Source of the DNA: Mixophyes australis
Taxonomy: Eukaryota; Chordata; Amphibia; Anura; Limnodynastidae
Assembly: GCA_036250195.1 (NCBI GenBank)
Contig: JAVHZZ010000003.1
Location: forward strand, 336,595,875 to 336,659,874
DNA: 64,000 bases
Direction: 5' to 3'
Part shown: positions 22,171-43,060 of the stretch, in pieces
Position numbering within the stretch: position 1 is the first letter of the stretch
Layout: each line of letters opens with the position of its first letter
The notes under the pieces: generated by a model
Told to the model about the DNA's origin: nothing
Databases searched by the model: none
The model's input: the letters and a program-made list of their open reading frames with translations, nothing else
Made by a program: the position numbers and the translations under genes

Positions 22171-23127
22171 TTCTAAGAAACGCTATTTTGAAAGAGAAGG
22201 ATGTAAAAAAATAAATAATTACCTCATAGTTTTGGTAATGTTACTCCTGTTTGCACAGGAAACATTTACAATATACTTACACCAACAAGTGGGTTGGCCA
22301 AACTCATAATGGGGCTAAAAAAAAACCCAAATACATATGTGTCAGGGGGTGAATAGGAAGTTATTCCATCTCCTTCTACGCTATGTCAGGTTGCAGACCT
22401 AGGCCCATGTTACTTACCTCAAAATGGAGCAGGGTTATCCTGTTCACTTTCAAACAAATGTCAATGTCAAACTAAAAAAGAAAAAAGAAAGTAAACAAAA
22501 GATAGAAAAAATTAAAAAAGTAGTAAACAGCCCCATACAAGAAAACTATTATCTGAAACTATTATCTGAAACAAAGTATAACACCCAAAATAACACAAAA
22601 GTCAGAGGGAAAGCCCCCCCCCCCCCAAAAAAAACAATAAAATGTGAAAATAAATCAACCAAAGAAACCGTCGTAATATCTTAAAATATATCATGCAAAC
22701 ATACCAGTAAATGAGTCAGCAGTGAAGAGGGCACATGATCTACTCTGAGCTTTATAGCAGTGGTTAATTTGCTAAGAGTATGCAGGTGAGAGTCAGCATA
22801 CGTCATGATCACATGGCGATCCTGAGGCCAATTTGTGTGTGCTAGTGTTTCAGAAATGATAGATAAACTAGAGCCCTGGCAGGTGCATAGAATACGCCAC
22901 CACACACGCGATTGCCTGCGTTCGCACAAGTTTGACTTTGACGTTGTTAGTCGAAAACGCCCCCATTGTGAATTGACTACGTCACCACGCCCCAGAACCA
23001 GCCCGTTCAGGCCCAAAAGTCGTAGCTCATCGTAAATGGCTTTTGCGGTCGCACCCATGCACTTTTCGCGTTCGGGAAAGTGTGTGTGCTAATGACTCAG
23101 GCCCATTGAGTTCTACCGCACAAAATA

Positions 23128-23497
23128 AAGTTACCTTCTGGTGCTTATTAGGCTGTGGCTCAAAAGCACTAATTACAAGGGGTCCACAGTCCCTAGAAAA
23201 CAAGAAATCCAAATGAAAAAAGTTTGCAAAGTGCATTTAGAACCACAAAAAAACATATGTGTGAACTGTGGTGACCACCACAAACTGCTTGAAGTGTTGG
23301 GCAGTGAAATTGCTCCTCCAGCCCCCCTGTGTTAGGGAGTTCCCAATGGTTCCCTTTAGCCTCAGTGTAAAAAAATAATGACTCGTCTAGGTATAGCTGA
23401 TGAAGTTTCACAGCAACAGTGGAAAGACTTAAAATGGTACACAAGGCAGACTCTCAAAGCAGGTGCTCCCAGAATTATCTGTAGAATAATAGCTAAC
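23128..23497. other. Unassigned sequence
   Basis: No gene recognised between the Harbinger right end and the Penelope terminal region. Part of it may be Penelope terminal sequence. Confidence 0.4.
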
Positions 23498-23499
23498 TA

Positions 23500-23540
23500 G
23501 ACTGACGCGTTTCATCGCCTTGGGGTGATTTCAGAGACCT
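23500..23540 (-). ncRNA. Hammerhead-ribozyme-like motif 3
   Basis: On the minus strand: CTGA, then stem II ATCACC/GGCGAT around CCAA with one A-C mismatch, then GAAAC, the palindromic ACGCGT and a candidate cleavage C. The GA of the core CUGANGA is missing or absorbed into the stem, so catalysis is doubtful. It lies about 400 bp beyond the end of the GIY-YIG coding region, the same relative place as motif 2. Confidence 0.4.
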
Positions 23541-23898
23541 AACCAAAACACTCACTTTGTTTCTCTATATACCCAGCAGAGTACTAATTCTCATCATCCC
23601 CAATTGGGGTTGTTTAACCACTTAATATCCACAGGACACCACCATTAATTGCAGGTATGCTTGCCATACACAGAGTCCAGAAATAATACATAGTGATAAT
23701 TTGCAAAATAATTTATTAATCAATAATCAAACAAAATAAAAATAAGTTAATTAATAATAATAACATTAATAATAACCACAATAACAGACTCACAAAGGCA
23801 TCTAACAATATATAACCAAAACCGCCTTACAGGAAGCAGGGAAAAAAAATATATTCCCACCCCATATTTGAAGAATGTAAGATCTGAATCCTAAATAT

Positions 23899-24276
23899 CA
23901 AACAAGAAGTTTTTTTTTTATATATAATTTCATTAAGTTCAAGGGATTCATTGGTGAGAATGTATTCCGTCGATACATCCAGAAGGCCTCTAGTTAACAT
24001 AGTCTCTTATATCTGTCCCCACCTCTTGGGGTGGCTTTTATCAATTTCAACCCAGTGATGGTGAGGCAGTTTGAATTACAATTATGGCTATTGGCATAGT
24101 GTCCAGAGACACTGAGTTCTCAGCCCAATCAGTATATTACATCTTCGTTCATTGAATTTCATTTTCAATGCCCTTGTAGTTCTTCCAATGTAGTATAGGT
24201 TACAAATACACTTTAATAAATAGATTACAAACAGGTATTACAATAATAAATCTTCTGATGTTATATTCTTTTTCAC
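23899..24276 (-). pseudogene. PLE GIY-YIG endonuclease, decayed
   Basis: The minus-strand translation contains YYIGRTTRALKM, followed across frames by KFNERRCNILIGLRTQ, KLPHHHWVEIDKSHP and a terminal TEYILTNESLELNEI. This matches the order of the single-strand-nicking GIY-YIG domain of Penelope elements. Frameshifts and stops break it. Its upstream end is cut by the LTR at 24277. Confidence 0.8.
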
Positions 24277-25304
24277 TATCACGCGCCGGGTGTTCGGGCA
24301 GCGCACCCGACACCCGGCAGACTTACCTGTCATCGGCGCTCCGCTTCCCGCCGCCATCTTGGATCTGGGTCTGCGCATGCGCAGACCCGGCGGCTGCACT
24401 AATTCCTCTGCCTGCTGTTGATTGGCTCTTCTCCTTGGCGGCAAGTTTAAAAGGCACCTCCTCTCTATCTTCAGTGCCTGTTCTTTGAGTCACCTCCTGG
24501 TGATAGAAGTGGCTTCCTGTTGCCTTCCAGCCATTCTCCTCCACATAGTGGACTGCAGAGCTGACACTTATTCTCCTGAACTTTTCATCTGTCACATAGT
24601 GACCTACAGAGCTGACGCTCATCTCCGGAAATCTCCTCTATATTGTCTACAGAGCTGACGCCCACTCTTCTAAACTCTTCGCCACATAGTGGTCTGCAGA
24701 ACTGACGCTCACTCTCTGGAAATCTCCTCCACATAGTGGATTGCAGAGCTGACACTTACTCTCATGAACTTTTCATTTGTCACACAGTGACCTACAGAGC
24801 TGACGCTCATCTCTGGAAATCTCCTCTACATGGTCTTCAGAGCTGACGCTCATTCTCCTGAACTTTACACCACATAGTGGTCTGCAGAGCTGACGCTCAC
24901 TCTCCTGAATTCTTCTCCATATAGTGGACTGCAGAGCTGACGCTCATTCTCCTGAACGTTACACCACATAGTGGTCTACAGAGCTGACGCTCACCCTCCT
25001 GTATCCACTTCATCTGCCACATAGTGGCCTGCAGAGGTACGCCGATCTTCAACATCTTCATTGCCAACACTTCTAGCATTGTCAGCTTTTCCTACGGTAC
25101 TATTGCCTGTAGTCTTCCCAGGGACTTTCGTACAGTGCTCTAGTAGGGACCGCGACCTGCGAGGTAGACGCAGCTAAGCCCATACCGCTTTGCGGCAGTT
25201 CCTGGTGAACACCGTCTCCTCGTTAGACTCCGCGCCCTGTTGGAGTAGTGCCAAACTGTTCGAATCTCTTGGTTTCGCTACATCTACCGAGTCTCCTCGT
25301 GACA
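24277..25304 (+). mobile_element. Solo LTR (TGTCAC family) with internal minisatellite
   Basis: It runs from TATCACGCGCCGGG (probably once TGTCACGCG) to CTCGTGACA and interrupts the PLE between its Cys-rich linker and its GIY-YIG domain. It has TCTGCGCATGCGCAGA early, a degenerate minisatellite (about 24535-25035; CACATAGTGG, CTGCAGAGCTGACGCTCA), and the tail module GGGACCGCGACCTGCGAG with TAGACTCCGCGCCC, which is shared with the LTRs ending at 57127 and 59552. The duplication is no longer clear (TTCAC versus ATCGC). Confidence 0.75.
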
Positions 25305-25309
25305 ATCGC

Positions 25310-26490
25310 CAGCCATATTTCTAAGTATGCTCTATAACTAATTTGTTTACACGTTATACATCATTGCCTGCCACATCTCAAACAACCATCAGGAGTGGAA
25401 GGAAGCCACTCAGATACCATCGTATCACTATCTTCTCCTTTCTGGGCACCTTCATTTAAAGATGTGGTTTTAGACTTCAAAAAACTCAGGACCAATATAT
25501 TTTTAAAATTATTAGCCCTTTTAAACACTATCACTGGATCCTTTGGCAATAGTTATTTCAGTGACGGTTCTTGTTTTAGGATTGGATAATTTGAGCAGAT
25601 AATATTTTTAACCCAAGATAATAGTTTGTTAAACTTTGCGATAAAAACCCACTCTGAATTCACAGCAACCTACCTTTTATTTCTTCTAGTCACACTCATT
25701 TCATCCATCTGAGTTTTTACTGATCTCTTCACTCTTTACTTTCTCCTTATTAGACACCAACATGGCCCCTTTGTCCATCTTATTTACCTCTCTGAGTGCT
25801 TGGTATACTAGATCGGGCGGATAGCTTCAATCTAAAAAATTTTTTTCATTATCTCAGCTTGTTTTAAGAACACATCTCCATTGGAATAATTTCTGCCTGT
25901 GGCCGATAGGGCAACATATAGGAACTCCATGTGTGTGGCATGATACTATACTTATAAGTGAACTTAACATTATAATCATTATTATTTAAATAACTAACAA
26001 ACTCCAGTGCATGTGATTCACCACCCCTCAAAATAATAAACAAATCAACTATACAACGGCCATAGAAGACAAGGTCCGCCCCGAATTCGTGCGCCCCACA
26101 TGCGGGCCTCTTTAAGGTCACCCACATAAGTTGGCATAGCGTGTCCCCATGGTCATTCCCATCACCTGTAAATAATGATGACCTTCAAACAAAAAGTGAT
26201 TGTGAGCTAATTTAAAGGAAATGGAATCCACAAGGATCCTCTGGTGTCTCACTGGAATCCCGCTTCTGACTGATTTTCAGTGACCTTTACACCTTTTTTA
26301 TGAGGAATGTTACTATATAAAGATTCAACATCCAATGTAAAAAATACAAAATCATCTTTCCATAATATACTGTAGTAGACTTAACAAATGTGTAGAGTCT
26401 TGAATGTGAGACTTCAGTGAGACCACTAAAGATTGCAAGTCATAGTCAACATAACTGGATTGAAGTTAGTGAACCCAAACCCGAAATAAC
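25310..26490 (-). pseudogene. PLE reverse transcriptase region, decayed
   Basis: Minus-strand pieces in order: GLGSLTS (about 26440), VYYGKDDFVFFTLDVESLYS-like sequence (about 26370-26300), MGMTMGTRYANL-like sequence (about 26150), YGRCIVDLFIILRGGE with FVSYLNNND (about 26070-25985), SYPPDLVYQALREVNKMDKG (about 25820-25750), FKRANNFKNIL, and GCLRCGRQ / CITCKQ (about 25390-25350). The order matches the RT core, thumb and Cys-rich linker of Penelope polyproteins. The usual YIDD core reads CIVD, and several frameshifts are needed. Confidence 0.8.
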
Positions 26491-26501
26491 CCTTAGGGGT
26501 G

Positions 26502-28504
26502 TGTCACGGGCACTAGGAGTCTTTACCCAGGGATCACCAGGTGGTAGGCTTACCAGAGCAATGTAGATGGTAATAGGGTACTCTGGTAGCTGGGTGATCA
26601 CGGAACAGGAAATGGTAACTGATGAGATGCTCAGGAAAGTCTATGACTAGCAGCACTGGTAATATGGAGGTAATAGTACACGAGGAACTGTATGGACAAG
26701 GGCACATGAAGGTAGTCAGTGGTCTGCGATAGCAAGTTGTACCACTGCTATAGTGAGGAGGAATGTCCAACAGAGACAAGGAGGTGATGAGAGTCAGCGG
26801 TCTGCGGATAGCAAGTTGTACCGCTGTCTGAGTGAAGGAATGGAATCCAAGTGGAGGTATCCGGGTAGTCAGTGGTCTGCGGTAGCAAGTTGTACCACTG
26901 CTATGTGAGAGGATACTGGAACAGGTGATACAGGAAACAGGGATCAGTGGTCTGTCATGAGCAAGTTGTACCACTGAATATATATGTGAGGAGGTGCATG
27001 GGGAGAGACTGCAACACAGGATATACACAGGCACCTTATACACGATCCACAGTAATATGCACAATATATATATATAAATGACTGAGCAGGTCTGCAAATC
27101 TAGAAAGTCACTTGAAATAGTCCAGCACAAGATAACACAGTCAATGATGGCAAAAGACTCAGCGGATAGCAGACTCCAGAGAGAACCAAACACAGTCCAG
27201 CAAGATATGCAATACACCAGCACAGTCAATGAGAAGTATGCATACCGTGGTTCAGAAGCAGGCAGTCAGATAGGAGTGCAGCGATACCTGAGCGGCAGGA
27301 GGCCGACTGGATGAGAAGTCCCTGGAGGGATGAGGCAGCGGTCTAGTAGGTGCAGCGCACAGGTAAGTAAACCAACAGGGACACGAATCCACAGGAATCA
27401 GTAACACGTGGAACTGGACTCATAGAGGACCCAGGAGAATGGAGATGATCCAGCAGAGGAGTAGTTGTAGAGATACGAATCCAATGCTGACAGGAGGGTA
27501 GAGACCAGCGGGACACGTGAAGGCGTGGAGAGCGGATCAGCAGGAGATGGACGATAGCGCTGACAGCAGCAGCAGGACTCTGCGCCCACGGAGGTAACCA
27601 GGGGCAACCAACAGGACCCACAGTGATGGAACACGGGATGGCAGAGTAGACCAGGAGCTGTAGATCCAGAAGTGTAGCGGATGGCAACGTGAGCAGAAGA
27701 CTGGAAACACAGGAGAGCTGAGATGAGGCGGCAATGCACAGGGGCAGCGGATAGGAATCAGCTAACAGTCACAATGATGAACACTGGCGAGTTGCAAGCT
27801 GGAGACTGTAGTGCACGGAGGCAGCGGATAGGAATCAGCTAACAGTCGCGATGATGAACCCAGGCGAGTTGCAAGCTGGAGACTGTAGTGCACGGAGGCA
27901 GCGGATAGGAATCAGCTAACAGTCACAATGATGAACACTGGCGAGTTGCAAGCTGGAGACTGTAGTGCACGGAGGCAGCGGATAGGAATCAGCTCAGGAA
28001 CTTGATGATGATCAGGTGAGTAGATGTGAAGTGAAGGCTGGAGTGCACGGAGGCAGCAGATAGGAATCAGCAAACAGCCAAAATGATAACAATAGCGTTG
28101 AAGTGTTTTAGAAGACTGTAGTGCACGGAGGCAGCGGATAGGAATCAGCAAACAGTCACGATGATACAGTTGATGGTAGAAGTGGTATGGGAACCACAGT
28201 AGTAGAAGTGGTTTGGAAACCACAGAAATAGAAGTGGTTTGGAAACCACCGGAATCAGCAGCGCTGAATACACGAGGAATACAGGAACACCTTCAGAGAC
28301 TCATGGGGAATGAGACTCCAAGATCAGGCCGTGGTGTTGACCACAGGTGCTTAATATAGGGAGTGTTGCCTGATCTGCCAATTGAGTTAAAGGGATATAC
28401 ACTGAAGTATAGGAAAGGGCTGCGCATGCGCAGACCCTCAGGATGGAGGACGGCCACGGTTCCTAAATGTCCGGGAAGAAGCACTCACAGTCCGGTGAGT
28501 GACA
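26502..28504 (-). mobile_element. Solo LTR (TGTCAC family), 2003 bp, nested in PLE
   Basis: The plus strand reads TGTCACGGGCACTAGG to GGTGAGTGACA, with a perfect 5-bp duplication GGGTG (26497-26501 and 28505-28509). The palindromic CTGCGCATGCGCAG near the right end and the TGCCCGTGACA terminus on the minus strand indicate minus orientation. It contains two kinds of tandem repeat: a GTAGCAAGTTGTACC(A/G)CTG phrase (about 26725-26980) and units of about 78 bp carrying GTGCACGGAGGCAGC (about 27735-28150). There are no internal genes. Confidence 0.9.
27735..28150. repeat. Minisatellite of about 78-bp units inside LTR
   Basis: GTGCACGGAGGCAGCGGATA and GGAATCAGC recur near 27813, 27890, 27966, 28045 and 28122, together with CAGTCACAATGATGAACACT and GAGTTGCAAGCTGGAGACTG. 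The array is confined to the solo LTR. Confidence 0.85.
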
Positions 28505-28509
28505 GGGTG

Positions 28510-28990
28510 TGTGCGTGTGCTTGGAAATCTTGGGGAAATGATAAAATATCAGTGTTACAGGGTGAGATACATACAAAAAACTCATTTGTTTCCTGGATAT
28601 TACCCCATCAGCCACAGTCAAATCTAGTATATTTTTGAATTCCAACTTTCTGCAGAGCAGTCTCATATATCTATTAAATTCTGTAAATAATTCAAAAAGG
28701 TTTGGCTCTGAAGAGGGGGCAAAGTTCAATTCTCTGTTTAATAACTCAATTTGTGCCTCAGATAGTTTTTTCTTGGGTAGATTGAATACACCTTTGCTTC
28801 TACATCCATCTGAATTATCAATTATTTCCAAACTTCCACTCTCATTTGTATTTTTAATTGTATTATGTTTCTATTTATTCTTACTTTCTCCTTTGTTTTG
28901 AATTTTATTTTTAGATAGTTTTCTTATCTCCATCTTTTTGAGTTGAGGTTTTCCTTCTCCTCTCTTTCCTGATACATTTTGTGACCTTTT
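28510..28990 (-). pseudogene. PLE N-terminal domain
   Basis: The minus-strand frame (open from 28831) reads GVFNLPKKKLSEAQIELLNR then ELNFAPSSEPNLFELFTEFN and RYMRLLCRKLEFKN. Frog Neptune-type polyproteins carry a comparable domain before the RT. Upstream on the same strand the sequence is Lys/Arg-rich (KKVTKCIRKERRR-like). The frame is cut by the LTR insertion at 28504. Confidence 0.75.
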
Positions 28991-29009
28991 TGTAGGGCCT
29001 ACTGATAAC

Positions 29010-29060
29010 GCTAACCACTACGCCACCGTGCTAGGGCAGCACGGTGGCGTAGTGGTTAGC
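29010..29060. repeat. Perfect 23-bp inverted repeat at SINE head
   Basis: Arms 29010-29032 and 29038-29060 are exact reverse complements separated by AGGGC. The right arm is the start of the SINE's tRNA-like head, so the left arm is an inverted copy of that head. Confidence 0.95.
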
Positions 29061-29233
29061 ACTTCTGCCTTACAGCACTGGGGTCATGAGTTCAATTCCC
29101 GATCATGGCCTTATCTGTGAGGAGTTTGAATGTTCTCCCTGTGTTTGCGTGGGTTTCCACCGGGTGCTCCGGTTTCCTCCCATACTCCAAAAACACACTG
29201 GTAGGTTAATTGGCTGCTATCAAATTGACCCTA

Positions 29234-29273
<40 letters not shown>

Positions 29274-29390
29274 GGGAATTTAGACTGTAAGCCCCAATGG
29301 GACAGGGACTGATGTGAGTGAGTTCTCTGTACAGCGCTGCGCAATTAGTGGCGCTATATAAGTAAATAGGGATGATGATGATAATGATTT
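29034..29390 (+). mobile_element. V-SINE-like tRNA-derived SINE
   Basis: The head GGCAGCACGGTGGCGTAGTG with TTAGCA is tRNA-like (box A-like), and GAGTTCAATTCCCG is the box B-like promoter element. A conserved middle follows (GAATGTTCTCCCTGTGTTTG, GGGTGCTCCGGTTTCCTCCC), then a (TG)n run (29236-29271), then an L2-like tail (GTACAGCGCTGCGCAATTAG, GGCGCTATATAAGTAAA) ending in ATGATG repeats. This head-core-LINE-tail layout is that of V-SINE-type elements. Confidence 0.85.
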
Positions 29391-29788
29391 TTGTGTGTCC
29401 AGTCTTTCTCTCTTTGCGACTAGTGTGTCTAGATGTTTTGCCGACCCGGCAAAACATCTGACTACCTGCTAGTGTACCAATCCGGCAAACATGTGTGTAT
29501 ACCTGCTTGTGTACCGACTTGGTAAATGTCTGACTACTCGCTGGATATCTACTCGCTTATTGGTCTGCGATAATACTATCAGTATCATTACAAAGCCACT
29601 GAAACTACCGCACCATGAGCTTCAGTGGCAGCATTTAGATGAACAGCGGCCCGGCTGAGCAAGAACATAAAGAGAAGGGGTTCCCCAAAAGCAGACAAAC
29701 TCTTTTAATTAAACCCAATATTTAATCAACCTCCTGCTTTACAGGTATGAGTTCTGTATGCAGAAGTCCGAGGCTTAGATTAGGCTTG
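29391..29788 (-). other. ANKEF1 3' flank / 3' UTR region
   Basis: This lies downstream of the ANKEF1 stop on the minus strand. Two ATTAAA hexamers (minus strand, 29704-29709 and 29721-29726) lie about 65-85 nt after the stop and could serve as polyadenylation signals. I found no sequence encoding the missing C-terminal part of mammalian ANKEF1. Confidence 0.45.
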
Positions 29789-39581
<9,793 letters not shown>

Positions 39582-39587
39582 TTACAT
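39582..39587 (-). promoter_or_regulatory. Possible start-stop uORF (ATGTAA)
   Basis: On the minus strand ATG is followed at once by TAA, 15 nt before the ANKEF1 ATG. If it is in the mRNA leader, it could slow scanning ribosomes. Whether this base range is transcribed is unknown. Confidence 0.3.
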
Positions 39588-39599
39588 TTCTGTAGCTGT

Positions 39600-42240
39600 T
39601 TTACATTGTAAAGTAATTTCGAAAAGCTGAAATTTGCAATTTCAGGAACACTATAATAATAAAAAACAAGTTAATTTTTAATGTAAGGTAGTGTTGTGTA
39701 AATAATACTACTACACTAAACTTTAAGTTGATGTTTTTCTCTGTTTTCTTCATTCATTCACTATGTTAGTACAATAGCTTTTTACAGCAGCTAGACCTTA
39801 CGTATCACATGCGCCACTAACTCAATTTTCGTATTATGAGGCCATACAAGAACAGATCTGGCCATTAGCCCTATAGACAAAAGATTGGATCTGTTGTGCG
39901 CTAAATAGAACGGATCCAGCCATTTGACAGTCATGGCGTACTGTAAGAAATGAACAATAGAGGGCGCCATGCAAAGCAGTCTGCAAATTAAATCAATTCA
40001 TAAAATCTGACAGGTATAAACTGGATTTTGATTGGACAAAATACTGTTTTTGTACCACACATGTACTTATTTTGAGCCAATAAAAAATGAACTATATGGT
40101 GTTATGAAAATCACAGAAGTAATGAGGCATGAAGTAGTTACAAACAATATGGAGTTTACTGGAGAGTTCAGAAGCAGAAGGAAAATAAACACAATCTCTG
40201 AAATAATGCCGGCATGATAAGGCACAAGGTAGTACAGGAATCATGCAGGAATATGATAGCAAAATGCTGAATATATTTCTGGTATAAGGTAATAAAGACT
40301 TAGGCAATGGAAGATAGTAATTAATGTCTCTAGTTACTAGAGTCTAGTAGCAAGGCTGGTTCAAATGTTCACAGAGTCCAATAATAACTGTGAAGCCCTA
40401 CTGGAAGGCAAACAATAATTAGAGCAGTCTTGGGATTTTGAATTGGTGCAGACTAGAAGACAAGAGACAACAGTAGAAATGCCATTAAGTAACAAACTCA
40501 ATGAAGCAATTGGGTTTCAGATGCCCAAAATGAGCAGAGCCAGAACCAGCAAAACTGTATGGTGCAGTCCAGAAATCAGGATACAATTAATGATGAAACA
40601 GGTGACAGGGACAGGAACAAACAGGTCAGGATACTGGAGCCAAGAATATGAATATCAAAAGCTATCATTGGCAATGAGTGCACAGCCAGCCCAGGTTTAA
40701 ATAGTGAGGTGTACCCACAATGTTTGTTTGCACCTATCCCAAATTTGAGGGTGTGCATCTGTTTCCTCAATCTGCAGATCCCAACAGCGGCTGCTCATAT
40801 CCCGGCATACACATGGGAGGTCAGATGGGTAACTAAGGGGGGACAATTGGGATGAATTTAATGTTTTAAAGTACTAGTGCTGTATTACTTATTGCTTTAG
40901 CCATATCAGGATGGGGCTGGGGACAAATAAAAAATGATTTATTATTAAAATAGGGCATCTTTTAATTTTCTTAATTTTATTTTCCTTTTTTTCTATGTAT
41001 GTGCAAATTGACCAGAGGCTGGCCTGGCAACTGATAAGACTCCTCTTACCGCTGGCAGCCAGTATTGTCGGGGGAACTGAGCACTACTAAGCTATCCCAG
41101 AGACATTTATTGATAAGTTGTGTGGCCGAAGATCTTCAATCGCTGCGATAGGCAGCAATAGAAAATCTTCAGAACCACAGGTCCATGGTAAATAGACCTC
41201 TTAACCTCATTGTGATATCAAAATAGAACATTAGAAGATTAAGTTACTCCTTTTTGAACAGTTTAGAGTTGCATTATTCCTTTCAACCACCAGATGACAC
41301 CACAGTATAAGTATTAAAAACATAACCCAAATCATAACAATTTGACTTGGTGTCTGTACGAAATAATCGATACATATACACCACACTTGTATAACCACAT
41401 CATTGTTTTGTAAAAAGAAAAGTTTTTCACTTGCAGCTTATAATTAGAGATTTGTATAAGCCCAAGTTACAGTGAGTTGTACAGAAACTTTAGTTATGTG
41501 CCATTAACAGTATATGCCACTATAGCTGTCACATGCTTTACATACATATTTCTGCATTGTGTTACAGACCAATAAATATCGAACTGGAAAAAGTAAACTC
41601 CAAAATTCCAATGCTTAAAGAGTGAAACCATAACAAATGGATTTCCATGCTATTGTTAATGTGAGAAAAAGTTGTGTTAGCCGGTTTATTACCTGTTTTA
41701 TGTGAAGATCAATCCCTGGTCCTCTGATTGTCCCCCTTACTCACAAGTTGCCAGAGGCAGGATAATATTCATCTAGCGGGAGGTGATTGTTCAGGAAGGA
41801 CGCGGAGTTATGTCTGAATGGTAACCGTACATTGCAGAAGACTAGCTAAGCCGGTATTGTGACGTGCGCTTGCGTAGTACATGAAAGGCTGTCCTGCGCA
41901 TTGTTTGCTGTTATGTCACTAGTCATGGTGAACATTCTGTGACCTGTAGTTCCACAAGAGCCTCTGGTTGTCAGTGCATGTTAGGACTTACTAGTTTAAC
42001 GGGGCACGATTACAGGGGTGGGTGTCGTGCTGGACAGTTCTGTAGTGTGTATCCCTCTTTAGTGATCCAGTGATTTGGGATGTAAATGAATAAGGCTGTG
42101 CTGGCACTGAGGGAGGTATAAGGCAACACCATCTAACTCAAAATATTTTATTGATATAGTTGCACTAAAATGGACCCATACAATTTAGTTGGTTGATGAT
42201 ATGCATCATGTTATCATTTGTAGCTGAAGTATACCTGTCA
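39600..42240. other. ANKEF1 upstream region, unassigned
   Basis: No exon of another gene is seen. A moderately GC-rich segment near 41750-41900 (TGACGTGCGCTTGCG) could be a distal promoter or first non-coding exon. About 40200-40830 reads like old LTR sequence, but I found no ends. Both statements are weak. Confidence 0.35.
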
Positions 42241-42244
42241 TTAT

Positions 42245-42390
42245 ACATTAACATAGATTGTAAGCTTGTTAGCAGGGCCCTCTTACCTCTCTGTCTCTGT
42301 ATTACCCAGTATTGCTTTATTACTGTGTTTGTTCCCAATGGTAAAGCGCTACTTAATATGCTGGCGCTATGTAAATGATGATGAGCAACA
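42245..42390 (+). mobile_element. L2-like 3' tail fragment
   Basis: GATTGTAAGCTTGTTAGCAG, GGGCCCTCTTACCTCTC and AAGCGCTACTTAATATGCTG, then GGCGCTATGTAAATGATGATG, follow the L2/SINE tail pattern seen at 29290 and 18640. Confidence 0.6.
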
Positions 42391-43060
42391 TGTTCTGATA
42401 TTCTGTTGTTTATATAAAAAGTACCTTTATATCGCCCTTATTTTTTCCTGAAAATTAAGATGCAAGAGGCACATTAAGAAAGGTAGTTGGTGCTTTTGAA
42501 TGGTCTCATACTTCTGTGAACAATGCACTTTGTAACAGTAGGTCTTCTGCAACTTTTAGGGGATGCTTCAATTAGTTGCCAAGTTCCATAGTAGCCTTGT
42601 GCGTTATGTTTCTATGGAAATTACAGCAACTATGGTAATGATAAAATGTTTTCCTGCCTTCCTATAAGGAGCGAGCAAAAATGAGTGCAGATCATTACCT
42701 ACGTAATACGCAATTCTATGGAACCTTGCAGCTAATTGGATTGCCCCTTTAATGTTATTCGTTCCAGACATGTTTATATTTTATCACATTTCAACTTCCT
42801 CTATGCTGGGATTTTCAAACATAAGCTGATTGCCTATGCCATGGCTTTTTGGGGGTTTTGTTTTTAACTGAGTCACCCAGAAGATGAAGCAGAAGAGAGG
42901 TGAGTGAGCATAGATATAAGTTTTTTTTCTTTTTGTGTAGCGATCCTTTAAATCATATTTACTAACAATCTTGGTCTAAAAATTGTGACAAGTTATTCCA
43001 TGGCTGTCGTCAAACATTGTCTGATCCAACCAGATCACGTCTTGCCTACTTTTTGGACGT

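Larger units (their letters stand above)
16949..23104 (-). mobile_element. Harbinger transposon, two genes, 6156 bp
   Basis: The ends match as 15-bp inverted repeats (GGGCCTGAGTCATTA at the left, TAATGACTCAGGCCC at the right). The flanking 3-bp duplication is ATT (16946-16948 and 23105-23107). Inside are the two genes usual for Harbinger elements: a DDE transposase on the minus strand (20730-22170) and a Myb/SANT-like DNA-binding gene on the plus strand (about 19050-20606). An L2-type tail fragment (about 18335-18650) sits inside the left half and is probably a later insertion. The transposase is intact and the partner gene is not. Confidence 0.9.
23498..29006 (-). mobile_element. Neptune-type PLE, minus strand, interrupted
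   Basis: Reading on the minus strand from the right: a lysine-rich start (about 28990-28830); an N-terminal domain (KKKLSEAQIELLNRELNFAP, then EPNLFELFTEFNRYMRLL); reverse transcriptase pieces (FFTLDVESLYSNIPHKKG; YGRCIVDLFIILRGGE, where Penelope enzymes have a YIDD-type motif; FVSYLNNND); a Cys-rich linker (GCLRCGRQ, stop, CITCKQISYRA); and GIY-YIG endonuclease (YYIGRTTRALK) down to about 23930. A hammerhead-like motif follows at 23500-23540. Two solo LTRs (26502-28504 and about 24277-25304) are nested in it. There are many stops and frameshifts, so it is dead. Confidence 0.85.

Noticed and set aside
26534..27739. Minus-strand frames of 113-231 codons
   Set aside because: They lie inside the 2003-bp solo LTR and its tandem repeats; no retroelement or host domain was seen.
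28463..28831. Possible further ANKEF1 exon or separate host gene on the minus strand
   Set aside because: The sequence matches the N-terminal domain of Neptune-type Penelope elements, and reverse transcriptase and GIY-YIG parts follow on the same strand.
29034..29105. Possible tRNA gene
   Set aside because: Box A-like and box B-like sequences are present, but the segment is the head of a SINE with a core and LINE-like tail, and it does not fold as a full tRNA.
41700..41960. Possible ANKEF1 promoter with X-box-like sites (GTTGCCAGAGG) and TGACGT
   Set aside because: The half-sites are incomplete and the distance to the coding exon is over 2 kb; without transcript data this is too weak to call as a feature of its own.
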